A stretch of 64,000 bases of DNA, from positions 18,971,446 through 19,035,445 of the forward strand of contig OY743172.1 of NCBI GenBank assembly GCA_963555705.1, given 5' to 3'. The DNA comes from Ligustrum vulgare (lineage: Eukaryota; Streptophyta; Magnoliopsida; Lamiales; Oleaceae). Positions 11,401 through 23,194 of the stretch are shown here, piece after piece. The notes under the pieces were generated by a model, which was given only the letters and a program-made list of their open reading frames with translations, ran no database searches and was not told the origin of the DNA. Position 1 is the first letter of the stretch. Every line of letters begins with the position of its first letter. A program made the translations under genes and the position numbers.

Positions 11401-13952
11401 TTTAAGGAATTCCTCCTTAATGAGTCCATCAGTTGTGTATGCAAACTCGCCGCCAGTTTCATGTGAACAAGCACAAGGCATGGATAATGATAGACAATCA
11501 TCAGAACAGGTTGAACAACAACTATTATCTCCTATACGAGCTAGAGAAAAATTTACGTATGCATTTTGGAAAACAGTATTTTTGGGTATGTAGAAGAAAG
11601 ATGGTGGGGACTCGTGATTAACTTCATTCACCAGGGTAATTACTACTCTTTCTTGTCCCTTGGCTATATCAACAACATCATGGAGTGACCTTATCCTTCC
11701 AGGTGTCAATTGACTCTCCTGGCTAACCAAAACATGCTGGAAGTTTGTGTCTTTAAGATCATTCTCTTTATTTTCTTCATCTATTTCACAGAAATTTTTA
11801 CTGGCCTTCTTGTTAAGCTGCATGCCGTCATCCACACCATCACACGGTGGAGGAAGTTGTGGTTCTTGGGGCAGAGCTACATCCTCATCAAACTGAGAAC
11901 TGACTGATCCATCCAAAGAATTAAAGTGCACGCCTTTCGTGCCTAAAGCATCTGTGCAAAAGATTTTTTGAATGAATCAATAATGAATTTCACATAAATG
12001 GTTTCTTGTTAGAGGATTTCAGTTCCTAATTTTAGTACTACATTAAGACTAGGCATGTGGAAGTCAGGCCTTCCAAAATCCAAGTTGCAGATCAGATATT
12101 TCACCTCTCCAAAAGGTGAAAAGCAATTTCAAGGTTGAAAGAAGATTTACCCGAAACCATTGCTGGCTTGTCATTGTTTCTCGTTTCATTTGAGATGGGA
12201 ACCCCATCAGCTGTGCCTTTTTCACTCATAGACCGTGATGCTAACGGATCAGGACCATTATTTTCTCTGATTGAACCATTTCCATTTGATGACTCTCCTT
12301 TACTTGATGGAACTGAAATGATGAACTAACAAAAAAATCAGCAATATTTCCTATGAAATAAATAAAGGCGAATGCAGTAAGCCAACCTTAAGTTGAATAT
12401 GTCAGACATATGCCATAGATATTGGTAGTTCAAATAAGTTACAACCTGGGACCTCAATGGACTAACCCACAACTGGGCAGCAAATACTTCTCTCAACATT
12501 CAACATCCAATATATGAAAATCAATCGAGTATATTAGAAAGTTTTAATCAATATACATTTATTTTGCAAATATTACAAAGTAAATCATCTCACCCTATTG
12601 AACGAGGTCAAAAATACCAGAGGTCTTGAACTTCTAAAAAACCTAAAAACTTAACAGAAATCAACAAACACCAGGATAAGGTTCAATGGGCAGATTATTC
12701 CAATAATCCAAGAGAAGTGGAGGGATCAATTATATGGACAAAAATTAGATGGGTAAAGTTTAAGAATAGATGCACAAAACAAAGCTCACATAAACTAACA
12801 AAAGCAAATTGTGTCAAAATAGACAGTAACTTTCAGCCAGTATGGATAAGCTATACCTGGCTGGAAGACTGCAAAAGGAACCTCAGGCTGTGACACATCA
12901 TAGGTGGTCTTGTCTTTAACTAAAACATGACTGGTAGAGGTCTTCTGTTTGAACAACATGGCAATGCTGGGCTCAAGGTTTGGCTCTTTATGACATCCAG
13001 CAACAGATGACTTCTTCTCCCCAGAAGGAGTTTGAGGTGAGAGAGTTCCCTTTCCTCTATCTCTGAGGCGCATTGGATGAGAAACAGAATTGGATTCAGT
13101 TCTACGGGATTTTTGCTGACTTCTATTGACAGCAATAGGCCGAGAGAGATCACCCCTCTCCTGTGACTCAGCCCTCAATTTTCCAGTATTCGGCTGAGGT
13201 GAGTCTTCTTTGTCTTGTGACTGGTTCTGATTCAGTAGACATGAATCAAGAAGTTCATCCTGTTCTTCTTTAGGTATGACAAGTGAAGTTCCAGGCAAGC
13301 TAGTATTAATTAAGGAAGGCGACACTTCAACTTCTTGGTTTCTTAGTCGCAACCTTTTTAAGGGTCGTTCTGGCTCCTCATTCACCTGAGTTTCTTCCTC
13401 CAGATACTCCTCCTGGCATTCAAGGGAAATGGACAGATACAGCGTCGTAAGATTGATGAAAATAAGAGAAAAAAAAGAGATTACCAATTTTCACTAGGAT
13501 TTAAAAAATTGCTTCCAGAAAGCACGGCAATCAAGATAGAGGGAAAAAGCTGCTTACTTCATTGTTCACAATCTTATTTGACCGCTCTATTGCCTGAATG
13601 ATAAGATAAATCAAAAAAAAAAATTGCATTTCAAGAAAATTTATTCAAACTTACAAATTCTAATGAGTCTAACAGATGGAATTAACTTAACGGTTATTAG
13701 GTAATTACTTCAAAGAGGAAAAATGGAAAAGGAAGGAAAGAATAACATTTTTGGAGGGGAACGTTATACCTCAGATTCATCCCTCTCAAATATAGCATCA
13801 GCAAGGGCCCTATAATTCTCCTCTTCAATAAGCTCCCAGTTTTTATCAAACAACTTTAGTAGATTTTTCAATGCTGGCTTCACCTTATCTTCGGAGATCC
13901 CAATAGCTTTCATAGCACGAAAGGCTTCGGTTGCTCTTGGATTTGGCGGCAT
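8464..13952 (-). CDS. SUVR2: SUVR-type histone H3K9 methyltransferase (WIYLD + pre-SET/SET/post-SET), ten exons
   Basis: Inferred exons (minus strand): 13770-13952, 13558-13593, 12857-13412, 12151-12312, 11191-11951, 10779-11041, 10081-10147, 9945-9995, 8646-8742, 8464-8552. Internal junctions are GT/AG with consistent phases, giving about 754 residues. That is close to Arabidopsis SUVR1/SUVR2 (just over 700) and longer than SUVR4. Residues 5-61 form the WIYLD domain (starts MPPNPRATEAFRAMKAIGI), which in SUVR4 binds ubiquitin. Residues ~74-450 are a low-complexity, Ser/Glu-rich linker. A Cys-rich pre-SET follows (CCSTCSDDC through CGCDIQCGNRVVQ), then SET (GGKGWGLRT, NVARFINHRC, ELTWDYG) and post-SET (RCQCGSRFC). 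The family acts in the nucleus in H3K9 methylation or RNA-directed DNA methylation; SUVR2 is described as catalytically weak or inactive. The start is the canonical family start. The last exon is the least certain: if the final intron is retained, the frame stops at 8557 instead. SUVR1 or SUVR4 orthology is not excluded. Confidence 0.88.
9069..9212. mobile_element. Tourist/PIF-Harbinger-like MITE in a SUVR intron
   Basis: 144 bp bounded by GCCTCCGTTTG and CAAACAGAGGC (10 of 11 inverted) and flanked by TTA on both sides, the PIF/Harbinger target duplication. It lies in the intron between the last two SET-coding exons. It carries no coding capacity. Confidence 0.7.
10591..10620. repeat. (CT)n microsatellite in a SUVR intron
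   Basis: CTCTCTCTC runs interrupted by CCCTCC. Within an intron, reading as (AG)n in the sense of the SUVR transcript. Confidence 0.85.
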
Positions 13953-14075
13953 GCTTATTCAAACAATTTTTAAAAAGCTGCCTCTGAACCTTCCAGTGAA
14001 CCTAAATTCCTTAAATAAGTGAGCAAAAGAACAGAAAATGCCTAAACCTATAAACTAGTAAGCAAACAAAACTGA

Positions 14076-14270
14076 GTATCATACACCAAACATGTTAAAA
14101 CTAAATATTGGGTGACCACGCCAAATAATGATCATCGCATCAAGCAGGTAATAGAAGCTAGGTAGGTTGCTTGTATCATACACCGAACAGTTAAAACTAA
14201 ATATTGCGGTGACCATGCCAAATAATGATCATCAAGTCAAGCATGCAACAGAAGCTAGATAGGTTGCTTG
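14076..14270. repeat. 97-bp tandem duplication
   Basis: Copy 1 (14076-14172) and copy 2 (14173-14270) begin GTATCATACACC and share TAAATATTG, CCAAATAATGATCATC and AGAAGCTAG-TAGGTTGCTTG with a few differences. It lies in the inferred first intron of SUVR. Confidence 0.85.
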
Positions 14271-16062
14271 TGTCAGCAAAAGGGATTATGCTAGAAAAGA
14301 CTGATGATAGTCTCATTTCGGACCTTCATGTTCCACCTTAAGTAAATGATGGGGATACTAGCATAAGTAATTGGCCAGCAACGAAGCTCCAACATTTAGC
14401 TGGAAACCAGATGCAGCAAAATGTGAAGACGGGGATGCCTTCTAGCCCCAGTAGTGCTCACGGAAATTAGTAATTGACATCCTAAAGCATACTTTGATCA
14501 ACTCTCAAATTGAATGTCTTAGATAACTACATTAAAGGCGAGTTATAAAAAGCCATATTCTCTAGGGCTCTTGAAAAAACACAATCCTTACAAGGGCAGC
14601 ACAGGTAGCAGGCATCAGCTGCCCTACTTGCAACCACCACAACCAATTCACACTGAAATCGAACACCAAAGCAAATGCCAGTACCATTGCATGACTTACA
14701 AAAATTATATTTTTCCTAACAAGTACAAAAATAGAATTAAAATTTCTGAAGTTGCACAAGAAATGCTCACATAATACAACTGAATGACCTATAAGTGCTC
14801 TCGTTTGTTGGGAAACATTACCTCTTTTGCTCTTAAAATGGCCTCAACAGCTATGAAGGCAGCATGAATCCTTCTTGGCTTCTCCTTCAGTTCATTATAT
14901 TTATAGGGAGACAAAAAAAATTTGTATCCTTGGCAACCACAACAAACCCTCCTAGACAAGGTTCCAACCATCTAAGTTATCATTATCTTAATTTCTCCTC
15001 AATCAGCACCACCTCTATTTGTTTGGATAAATTTTAGTTCATTATCCATTCTAGTATGACCACTTTATTTTAGCATCTTTATTATCTCTATATCCAAATA
15101 TGGACATTTTGTCCTTTAACAGCCCGGCACTGGGTACCTAAAGCATAGCAGGTTTTAAAATTGATCTATATAACTGATCTTTTAAGCTGCAGAATGCACA
15201 TTTGTTTTAATTTCTTTAGTTTTTCCTCCAAAGGGGGCCACACGAAGACAGATTCCCACTCTCACAAATTATGATGTAGGTTCAACTATTTAGGCTGACC
15301 TTCCCAAGTGTAAAGGAAGTCTCCTGTGTAGGCCATGGGCCTTCATGATTTCCCATTGACCCGTCCAAATAATTTTAAGTGGCATTGCATGTATTATGTT
15401 GATTCTACTTAATACAAAAAAATATAAAAATTCGAATTAGTCATCCAAAGATTGAACTTACAATTAAATCTTAAAAAAAAAAAAAAACACTGTATAATCA
15501 TCTGATAACATAACACAAGAAACCTCTTTTTGGATATGCCCCATAAGGTTGTTAATGATTAAAGCGAGAAGATAAGATAACTGAAGACCTATAGTAATAG
15601 GAAATTCTCTATTACTACTGTCGCTACATCTCACACGTACGACTGTTCTATTTAACAAGCTAGCATGCAAAGAACACATGAATCTTGGTGGAGTGTTGTG
15701 AACTAATAGAGTAACTGTTTGTAATTTTGGAATGAATACATGTTTATGCAACAAGTATCCAGTCTAATGAAAAAAATGTATTAGAAATTAAATGGCATGT
15801 GACAAGCATGTGATATCAGACTGAAACGGTAAAATTGTCAACAAAAAAAAAAGTAATTTGAACGCTCTCTCTATGAATTTTGGAACAAAGAAAATATTTT
15901 AGGACATCAAATTTCAACCAGACATCATGGGTGTGTTGAAAGTCTTGAGTCTAGATAGTCAGCTTCCAACAGTTTAAAGATACCACATGCAAACTAAAAA
16001 GGTTTGGAGACAAGATTACAACATTTATGAAAGGATGAAGACCCTATTGGACTTTACACTTA

Positions 16063-16296
16063 GGGTGTGTTTGATAAGTTGGGTAAAAAAGGAAAAGGAA
16101 AAGATTTTCTATGGAAAATATTTTTCCATCAAACCCATGAAAAATTGTTTTCCTTGATTTCAAGGAAAATCTTCACTTTTTTAACTTGGGAAGAAAATAT
16201 TTTCCATGTAACATTTTGCAATCAAACACAAAATGTGGAAAATTTGGGTGGAAAACATTTTCCTTTTCCTTTTCCACCCACTTATCAAACACACCC
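16063..16296. mobile_element. Tourist/PIF-Harbinger-like MITE (234 bp)
   Basis: Ends are GGGTGTGTTTGATAAGT and ACTTATCAAACACACCC, a perfect 17-bp inverted repeat. Direct TTA flanks each side (16060-16062 and 16297-16299). The interior is rich in GGAAAA/TTTTCC and can fold on itself. The same family and length recur at 42278-42511, and a relative lies at 27590-27808. Confidence 0.9.
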
Positions 16297-16434
16297 TTAG
16301 ATCTATTGCCTTAAATATGACATGTAAACATATCAATAATATTCTTTCCATCCCAAGGAATTACTTTTTCAATTATAGGTACCAACTCAAAGGTTTTCAA
16401 GGCTATGTTTTATATCATTTTAATTAACATTTTA

Positions 16435-16586
16435 GACTCTGTTTGGTAAAAGTTTTTGTTTATAGACAAATAATGTGATGTTTTCAAAGAAAATATGTGA
16501 TTGAAAAGTAATTTGGGAAAATGTGTATGATTAAAAATTGGTTTGGGGAAATGTATTTTTTATAAGCAAGTTTACCAAACGAATGC
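16435..16586. mobile_element. TTA-flanked MITE (152 bp)
   Basis: Bounded by GACTCTGTTTGGTAAA and TTTACCAAACGAATGC, with TTA at 16432-16434 and 16587-16589. It is absent from the paralogous arm near 18210, which supports the insertion boundaries. Its interior shares ATGTGTGATTAAAAA-like words with 18739-18912. Confidence 0.8.
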
Positions 16587-16629
16587 TTAATCAAAAAACT
16601 TTAGCATTGCTATATCTATGAGAATCTTA

Positions 16630-17426
16630 TGTGGCGTTCTGTTTGTATTTTATTTTGTATTTTCATTTTCGAAAATGTTTTTTATTTCCTGTTTTTATTT
16701 TTGTTTTCAAATTTACTGAAAACGCGTTTGGTTTGTCATTTCTGAAACTGTTTTTGAAAATGAAAAGCTGGAAAACACGTTCTGTTTGAAAATTTTCCGA
16801 ATACTACTTAGACTATTTTTAATTAATTTGCTTGCAGAATACTACTGGTTCAAACTCAAATTTCCTTACACAATACATTGAAAATATGATTACCTGCAAC
16901 ATACTAATGTGGGCACTAAGAGTCTATATTAACACAACTTAGTCAGGTTCGGGATTTGAGGAAGCTCTATTTCTATTAAAATCCAGAAAATGCAAGTTCT
17001 TTCAAAACCACCAGAGTCCATTTATCAATTTTTGAAATATAACAAGAATTCTCACTAAATTTTTTTTGTAATGTTGATATTGAATTCAATAAAACTTTAT
17101 TTAGGCTTAGTTTTAAGTTAGGATAATTCTCCAAAAAAAAAAAAATTTTATTTTAAGCTTAGTTCCAAATTAGGATAATTCTTAAAAAAAAAAAAAAAAA
17201 AAAAAAAATTAAAAATTTTCAAAATGCGTTTTCCGCGTTTTGAACATTTTTTATTGAAATACACATAAAACGCCCAAAACGAGGTTTTGGGCGTTTTGCG
17301 TTTTGTGTACAAACTTTTTTTTCGTTTTCCAAAATGCATTTTCGAAAATGGTAAAGAGAACGCGTTTTTAGTGTTTTCGAAAATAAAAATAGAAAACGAC
17401 CCCAAAACAGTAAAGAAAACAGGACC
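16630..17426. mobile_element. Long TIR element, GGCGTTCTGTTT type, with central hairpin
   Basis: About 0.8 kb flanked by TTA (16627-16629 and 17427-17429). The outer ends are inverted GT/TTTTC/GAAAA-rich sequence. A perfect 14-bp hairpin (AAAACGCCCAAAAC, GAG loop) lies at 17267-17297. The paralogous intronic arm at 18245-18260 shows the uninterrupted empty site (GAGAATTTTATGATTCTAAG). It resembles the element at 40229-41320. No transposase is encoded. Confidence 0.75.
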
Positions 17427-18738
17427 TTAATGATTCTAAGTTTTTCATTTTTTTAGAACCAAATACAACAAACAGCAGCAAAAATATAACGCCTTGTACC
17501 TAAGATTTCTAGGTTGGCTACGTGGATTTTTTATGTTTTTTATTTATTTTTATTTTTTACTTTTTTTGCAAATGGGTTCTATTCATTGCTAGATCTATTA
17601 GAAAATTCAAAGTAACTAGACCTTAAAACCAAATAAATAATAAAAAAATACACGTCGAGATCAAGAGACAAAATAACATGTATAGAAGAACAAATGCAAG
17701 GATAAGAAGCGTTTTTAACAAACACATAATATTAAAGTAATTCAATTCTCCTTGCGATGGAAAACAATGTTTTCATTTTCCCCACTATACTTCAATTTTA
17801 GGATACTGCAACTATACATATAAGAAATCCAAAGAAAAAGATTTGGAAACTCTACGAAAAGAAGTGAAGATTGAGCATAAATGGATGAAATTGGCAATAA
17901 AACATATACGCATAGAGAAAGTGGTGGTAATGGTTTTTCCTCTATTGTCAAAAATTAAATGTAATTTAAGCATCAAAGATTTTGAAATCCATGCCTCGCA
18001 CATGTAATGGCCATGCAAGACGCACATAATATCTGACTGAAAGAGGAAAATTATAAGCCTTGAGCAAAAAAAGTATATTTGTGAGCATTGCCCTTAAATA
18101 TGACATGTAAACATATCACTAATATTCACTCCATCCCCGATGAATTACATTTCCACTTTTGGTGATCAACTCAAGGTTTATCAAGGCCATGTTTTGAATC
18201 AGTTTAATCAGCCTGTTATAAAAAAATTTTTTACAGCATTATCTTTGAGAATTTTATGATTCTAAGTCATTTTCTATCTGGAACCAATACAACAGCAGTG
18301 AAAAAATAGGTTTTGTACCTAAAAAATTCTAGGTCGGTTACATGAATTTTTGTCACTACGTTCTGCTCGTTGCTAGATCTATTAGGAATTTAAGTAACCG
18401 GATCTTAAAACTAAATAAATTATAAAAATAATTCACATCGAGCTCTAGAGACAAAATAACGCGCACAGAAGATTATTAAATAACAAATGCAAGGATACAA
18501 AGAAATATCCAAAGAGAAAGCATTGGCACCTCTACAAAAGGAGGTGATGATCGAGCATAATGAATGAATGGGCAATTATATCAATGCAGTCAAGGGAGCT
18601 TTGGAACCTCTAGAAAGGAACTGATGATTGACCATAAATGATGAATTCGGATTACTTCTTGAAGAAAATATTGTAATGACTATGTAGTGAAAAGTTAAAT
18701 GCGATACGAGCATAGAAGATATCGACGAATTGGCATAT

Positions 18739-18912
18739 TAAGCTCTATTTGGCAACACTGCATCATTTATAAATTGATTTATTTATATTTTTGAGGTAAA
18801 ATATGTGGTTAAAAAGTGATAGGGGGAGCGGAGAGTGAGAATGTGTGATTAAAAAACGATTTGAAAAATTGTGTTTATAAATTGTAATGATTGCGTTAAA
18901 GAATAAAGGCTT
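18739..18912. mobile_element. Decayed MITE-like segment
   Basis: Starts TTAAGCTCTATTTGGC and ends AAAGGCTTAA. The interior resembles the 16435-16586 MITE (ATGTGGTTAAAAAGTGA, ATGTGTGATTAAAAA). The inverted ends are poor, so the boundaries are approximate. Confidence 0.45.
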
Positions 18913-19201
18913 AATTAACACAATAAACATGTAAAGCATGTAAAACATGGGTGTATTTTGTCAATTACAAATTACTTTTTTGGCATGATTTTTACGGCCA
19001 AGGGGAGAAGTGTCTTTTAAAACCTAATAATATAATAATTTAACTTGACTAAGCAAAAAGTTCTTATTCCCAAAAATCAGGTTTAGAAATAGATTACAGG
19101 TATAAAATGAGGTGAGAATTCTCCGAAGTACCTATTACTAGAATGGAAGTGTATACCATGTTAACAGTACACGCGGGCTTCTGAGAGGATTCTTTAATCA
19201 A

Positions 19202-19266
19202 CCAAAACCCCGGTGAACGGCGGCCGTAACTATAGCGATCCTAAGGTAGCGAAATTCCTTGTCGGA
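19202..19266 (+). pseudogene. Organelle large-subunit rRNA fragment (domain V), nuclear insertion
   Basis: About 65 bases match the universally conserved peptidyl-transferase region: CCCCGGTGAACGGCGGCCGT, then CCTAAGGTAGCGAAATTCCT. The GGCGGCCGTAACTATA form is bacterial/organellar; the plant cytosolic 25S version differs here. Recognisable homology stops abruptly on both sides, and one or two bases differ from the conserved form. This is therefore a plastid- or mitochondrion-derived scrap (NUPT or NUMT), not an rRNA gene. Confidence 0.8.
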
Positions 19267-19565
19267 TGGTAAAGATTTAGAAGTTAGAACCAAAAATGTT
19301 AGACCAAAGGACCGAAACACACCATTCCAAATGGAATGAGGGATGTGGATCTGATGGGCGTAAAAAGAAGGTTGGGCAAATTTTTACCATACCGCAGTTT
19401 GTCTGATTCAACCTGAGGAACTACATTATTTTACCATGGGCTCAAGCATAGAGGTTGGGAAAAATGATAGTGTAACATAAGGTAAAAGAAAAATACAATT
19501 TGAAATTGTTGGCTAGTCGGAGCAGCCTCAGCTTAAGCATTACATTGTTCAGGCTCATTTTAATT

Positions 19566-19746
19566 AAGCCATGTTTGGATCGCTTTAAAAATTGCTCTTT
19601 TTTCTATAATACTCAATCTCAACCATCCATTAAAAGTCAAGTCCACAATATTCGACTTTTCAACCAAATCTCAATCATCTATTCTCTTAAAAATCACTAT
19701 TTATTTCAAAAAAAACTTTTTATAAACAGTACCAAACACACACTTA
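19566..19746. mobile_element. MITE-like segment
   Basis: Bounded by GCCATGTTTGGAT and ACCAAACACACAC and flanked by TTAA/TTAAT. This is the usual style of the TTA-target MITEs in this window. The terminal inverted repeat is imperfect. Confidence 0.5.
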
Positions 19747-20879
19747 ATGTACCAACACCCAACAAATTTATAACTTCAGTTTTTTACTCCAGTTGATCTC
19801 CTACCTTATAAACAGACAGCCTGCTTCCAAGCTCAACTAGAGTTTCTGCTTGAAAAGGCTAGTCACTATTGCTTCAAGAGTGAATTAATAAGCCTGAATA
19901 TAGCCTAAAGCTTCTTTACAAATTCAAGCCAATCTCAAGCACATCCCTAGCTAAAATTATAGAAGTTGTGAAAGATGCATTTTCCACTTTGGAATTATAG
20001 CTCTAGAAACTGTGTTTCCCAATGTCAAAGACATCTATCTTGTGCTGCAAATTTCCACTAAAATAAAACATTTTTCAGTTGATGGAGATAAAAAAATAGA
20101 TTTCTTTCTTTTTGATTATTTGGTACAAATCCTCATGTCACCTTTGATCATTATCAACTAGCAAACTGTAGCTCTTACAAACAGTGGCTCAGAACATTAA
20201 TTCACTGTTTCAAATAACCATATATTGACCTGACCTTTAAAAATACATACACTAAATTGCTTTTTCTCCTTCTATCAGTTTAATTCCAATAATTCCACTT
20301 CTAGTCACTGTTAACTATAAAATAAAAGCCAATATGTTGAAAAACACTGTTCCCCATTGGGACTACGAAAATGGAGAGAATGCTTAATTTAGATAGGCTC
20401 GTATTGCTCTTTTGTTTGCCCCAAATTATAGGCCACTTTTTTCATTTGCTGAGAGTATATTAATTTCTTAATTTTCTATCATAACCCTATTTAATATGTA
20501 TTGTCATCAACAAATATAATCTACCCATTATTCGTATATTAGGTAAAAATATAACTAAATGTATAGTTCCAACATATATTAATTATATTTTTTAATCTAC
20601 GTGAAAATAGAAACAAGCATATCTTTAGGGTATAAAAAAGCATATAAAATGCAAAATAAATCTTACACGCTCTAAAAATGGAAAATAATATTTTTTCAAG
20701 AACAAAATTCCAGGTCTCTATACTACCTGACCTAAAAATTGAATTTAAAAAAAAAAAAATCGAAAAAAGAACATTGAAAACCAGGAATAAAAATAGGAAA
20801 ATAAACATAAAAGATGTGTAGTTGAGCAACAGACGAGCAAAAAAACGTAGAAATTGTAACGCCTGGAAATCTAACTTAC

Positions 20880-20990
20880 CAGCATTAATGGCAGTAAATG
20901 TGAGAGTTTGTGTGAGAGAGGTAGGGAAATAGGGCTAAAAGAGGCAATATAACGAAGGGGGAAATTTTAGAGAGAGAAGGGAGGGAGGGA
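20880..20990 (-). promoter_or_regulatory. Probable 5' UTR exon and start region of the SUVR gene
   Basis: The minus strand shows a CT-rich leader (CTCTCTCTAAAATTTCCCCC, then CCTCTCTCACACAAACTCTC). It is followed by AATGCTG|GTAAGTTAG, a near-consensus splice donor at 20879. Such CT-rich leaders with a large leader intron are common in plant housekeeping and chromatin genes. The next downstream minus-strand gene is SUVR. No TATA box is obvious upstream. This is an inference from composition and the donor site. Confidence 0.4.
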
Positions 20991-22723
20991 GACTGAGTGA
21001 GTGCGCCAATGACAAATTTAGAAATGGACGAATTTTTAGAAATGCCCACGCACATTACACTGGGGGAGACAAGTTAATAGATGGAAAGGAACAGTTGCAG
21101 CGTTGTCCGATCTTAGGACAGAACTTGTTTTGAAAAAATTAAATTAAATGAGATTATTATAGTGAAATAAGTAATGAATAGTGCAAAATGTATAGGACAT
21201 GTTTGATTATGGTTACAAATTCGATTTTTATCGAAATCAAAGTCAATAATTAATTATAATCACATATTTCATGGATCTCACAATTCTTTAACCATACATA
21301 TTCTCCACTTTTTTCAAAATCTGCTAAAAATATAATTTTAATCTCCATCAAACGTCGGCATAATCTATAATCATATTTCATTTCATACTTACTACATATA
21401 AAGGGATAGCACTTTATGGAACTTTTCATGTCTAAACTGTATTTCTTAAAATGAAAGTATTTCAATGAACCATAATACTTTTAATAATTTTACTATTATC
21501 TTGAAATCGAAAAAATATAAATTATGGATATTAAATCGAAGATTTCAACAAGAACTTTAATATTTCATACTATATATAAAATGAGAGAACTTCCCAAAAA
21601 AAGTTATAGAACTTTTTCCGCCTAAACTATAATTCCTAAAACGAAAGTATTTTAATGAACCAGAATATTTTTAATAAAATTTTATTTTTTACTTTTATTT
21701 TTTCCCAATGTCCCACTATTCCAAAAGTATTTTATTTAAGTCATACAATAATATTTACAATTTCTTAACTAAATTCAATTTTGTCCAGCCTAAATAATTA
21801 ATTTCAATTCAATTCAATTCGAAAAAAATTTGCAACTTCATATTTCAATAAATTCATTTATCATTTTAAGATTATTTTTATTTATTTCTTTATTTGCTCA
21901 TTTTGTTCACTTATATATGTTCAATACTATAGATTTAAATTTAAATAATCAAAATCTGCAAAATATATATTACAGGGTTTATCAATTAGTTTAACTGATT
22001 TTTTTATCAAGAAAATAAAAATAAAGACATGTTAGCAAACTTATTCTATTTCAAAATATATGATCAAATAAGATTATTTAAAACGTATAAAAATAATTTT
22101 TTTTCCGTGTAACATGACCATTTGACTATTGCGTGGAAAATGGAAAGTGACGTTATATTCAAAACTATTAAAAAGTTTTAAATATTTTAATATTTTGATA
22201 TTTCGTGTCTAAAATTTGTTTTAATTTTTTTTCAATTTCCTCATTGATCGTGGTTTCATGTTGTAGATTGATTATACGAAACTTAACTGTTTGATTTTGA
22301 TTTTTTTTTTTAATTAATTTTGTGAAAATTGATTTTTTAGAATATGTAGTTAAAAAGTAGTATGAAAATTGTAATAAATGATTTTTTTAAAGAATGAATG
22401 TTCAAAAAATTGATTCTTGAAAAATCAATTTCATACGGATAAGTGATAAAATATTATGTTTGGTGGGTTCAACACGCGTGTCACTTTTATAAATTGAGAT
22501 ACATAAATGATTTTTTTCATATAAAGTTAAATGTATTTGCAACATACATTTGGAAAAATCTAATTAAACTTAACATTTCATATTGTTTAATTTGTTACAT
22601 TCATTTAACTATAGGACCACGTGTATTTAATTTGTAATGTTAAATAATTATAAAATGAAATATTTGTTTAATATATTGAAGTATCAAATATTGTATTAAG
22701 ATGGTACCAATTCTAATAGTACC
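20991..22723. other. AT-rich intergenic region with a diverged ~190-bp duplication
   Basis: No gene seen. Words near 21415-21500 (CTAAACTGTATTTCTTAAAA, then GAAAGTATTTCAATGAACCA) recur at about 21620-21690. The rest is A/T-rich with no recognisable ends. Confidence 0.45.
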
Positions 22724-22732
22724 ATTCGGGTA

Positions 22733-23076
22733 GTGTTGGCAACGGGGTGGATCAGGCCCCGATCCGCCTAACCCCAAGTTTTTTTTGTTGATCCGGATCC
22801 ACCCTGGGATCCGCCAAATTTCAGGTCGAATCGGGGAGGAACGGCCCCCTGATCCGCGGGCCAATCCGTCTACAATTTTGTTTTATTTTAAATTTTTTTA
22901 AATATAATTTAAACTAAATATTAAAAAAAAATTAGTTTTCTATTGAATTTTATTTTTTAAATTTAAACGGAGCGGATTGGTGTCGATCCGCCTCGCGCCC
23001 TGCCCTGATCCGCAGATCGGGATTTTTTCGGATCGACAGATCGGTGGAGCGGATTGAATTTTTTTGCCATCTCTAT
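22733..23076. mobile_element. Non-autonomous DNA element with 9-bp TSD (MULE-like)
   Basis: A GGATCCGC/GCGGATC-rich 344-bp block is flanked by the perfect 9-bp duplication ATTCGGGTA (22724-22732 and 23077-23085). The ends share an inverted TGGCAA/TTGCCA core (GTGTTGGCAAC against TTTTGCCATCTC). A 9-bp duplication points to Mutator-like elements. It carries no coding capacity, and the GC-rich interior is unlike the surrounding DNA. Confidence 0.75.
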
Positions 23077-23194
23077 ATTCGGGTAATGATAAATTAATTT
23101 CTGATAATCTAGAAATTATATTTTGAAAAGATTAATTATATCAATAAATATTAAAATTGAATAGTAGTTATGCAAATGGTCATTGAAGTTATTT

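Larger units (their letters stand above)
15790..18560. repeat. Diverged intronic segmental duplication (two arms)
   Basis: The arm at about 15790-17900 matches the arm at about 17985-18560 in order. Shared stretches include ATATGACATGTAAACATATCA (16317 and 18099), then GTACCTAA...TTCTAGGT (about 17496 and 18317), GCTAGATCTATTAG (about 17589 and 18372), and AACAAATGCAAGGATA (about 17690 and 18482). The first arm is longer because two TTA-flanked elements (16435-16586 and 16630-17426) are inserted in it. The second arm preserves the empty sites. A shorter third echo follows at 18595-18660. Confidence 0.75.
13975..20879 (-). other. Inferred first (5' UTR) intron of the SUVR gene, repeat-filled
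   Basis: About 6.9 kb lies between a possible splice acceptor just upstream of the SUVR start codon (the minus strand reads TTCAGAGGCAG near 13980) and a strong donor (CTG|GTAAGTTAG) at 20879. No convincing coding exon lies between. It holds a 97-bp tandem duplication, at least four TTA-flanked elements, a diverged segmental duplication and an organelle rRNA scrap, each listed separately. The intron itself is inference; cDNA would decide. Confidence 0.4.

Noticed and set aside
11297..11907. Plus-strand frames of 60-98 codons
   Set aside because: They are antisense to the large SUVR pre-SET exon and have no independent support.
19202..19266. Functional rRNA gene
   Set aside because: Only ~65 bases of domain V are present, with mismatches, and unrelated sequence lies on both sides.
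20539..20829. 96-codon minus-strand Phe-rich frame
   Set aside because: Encoded by A/T homopolymers within the inferred SUVR leader intron; no domain and no codon bias.
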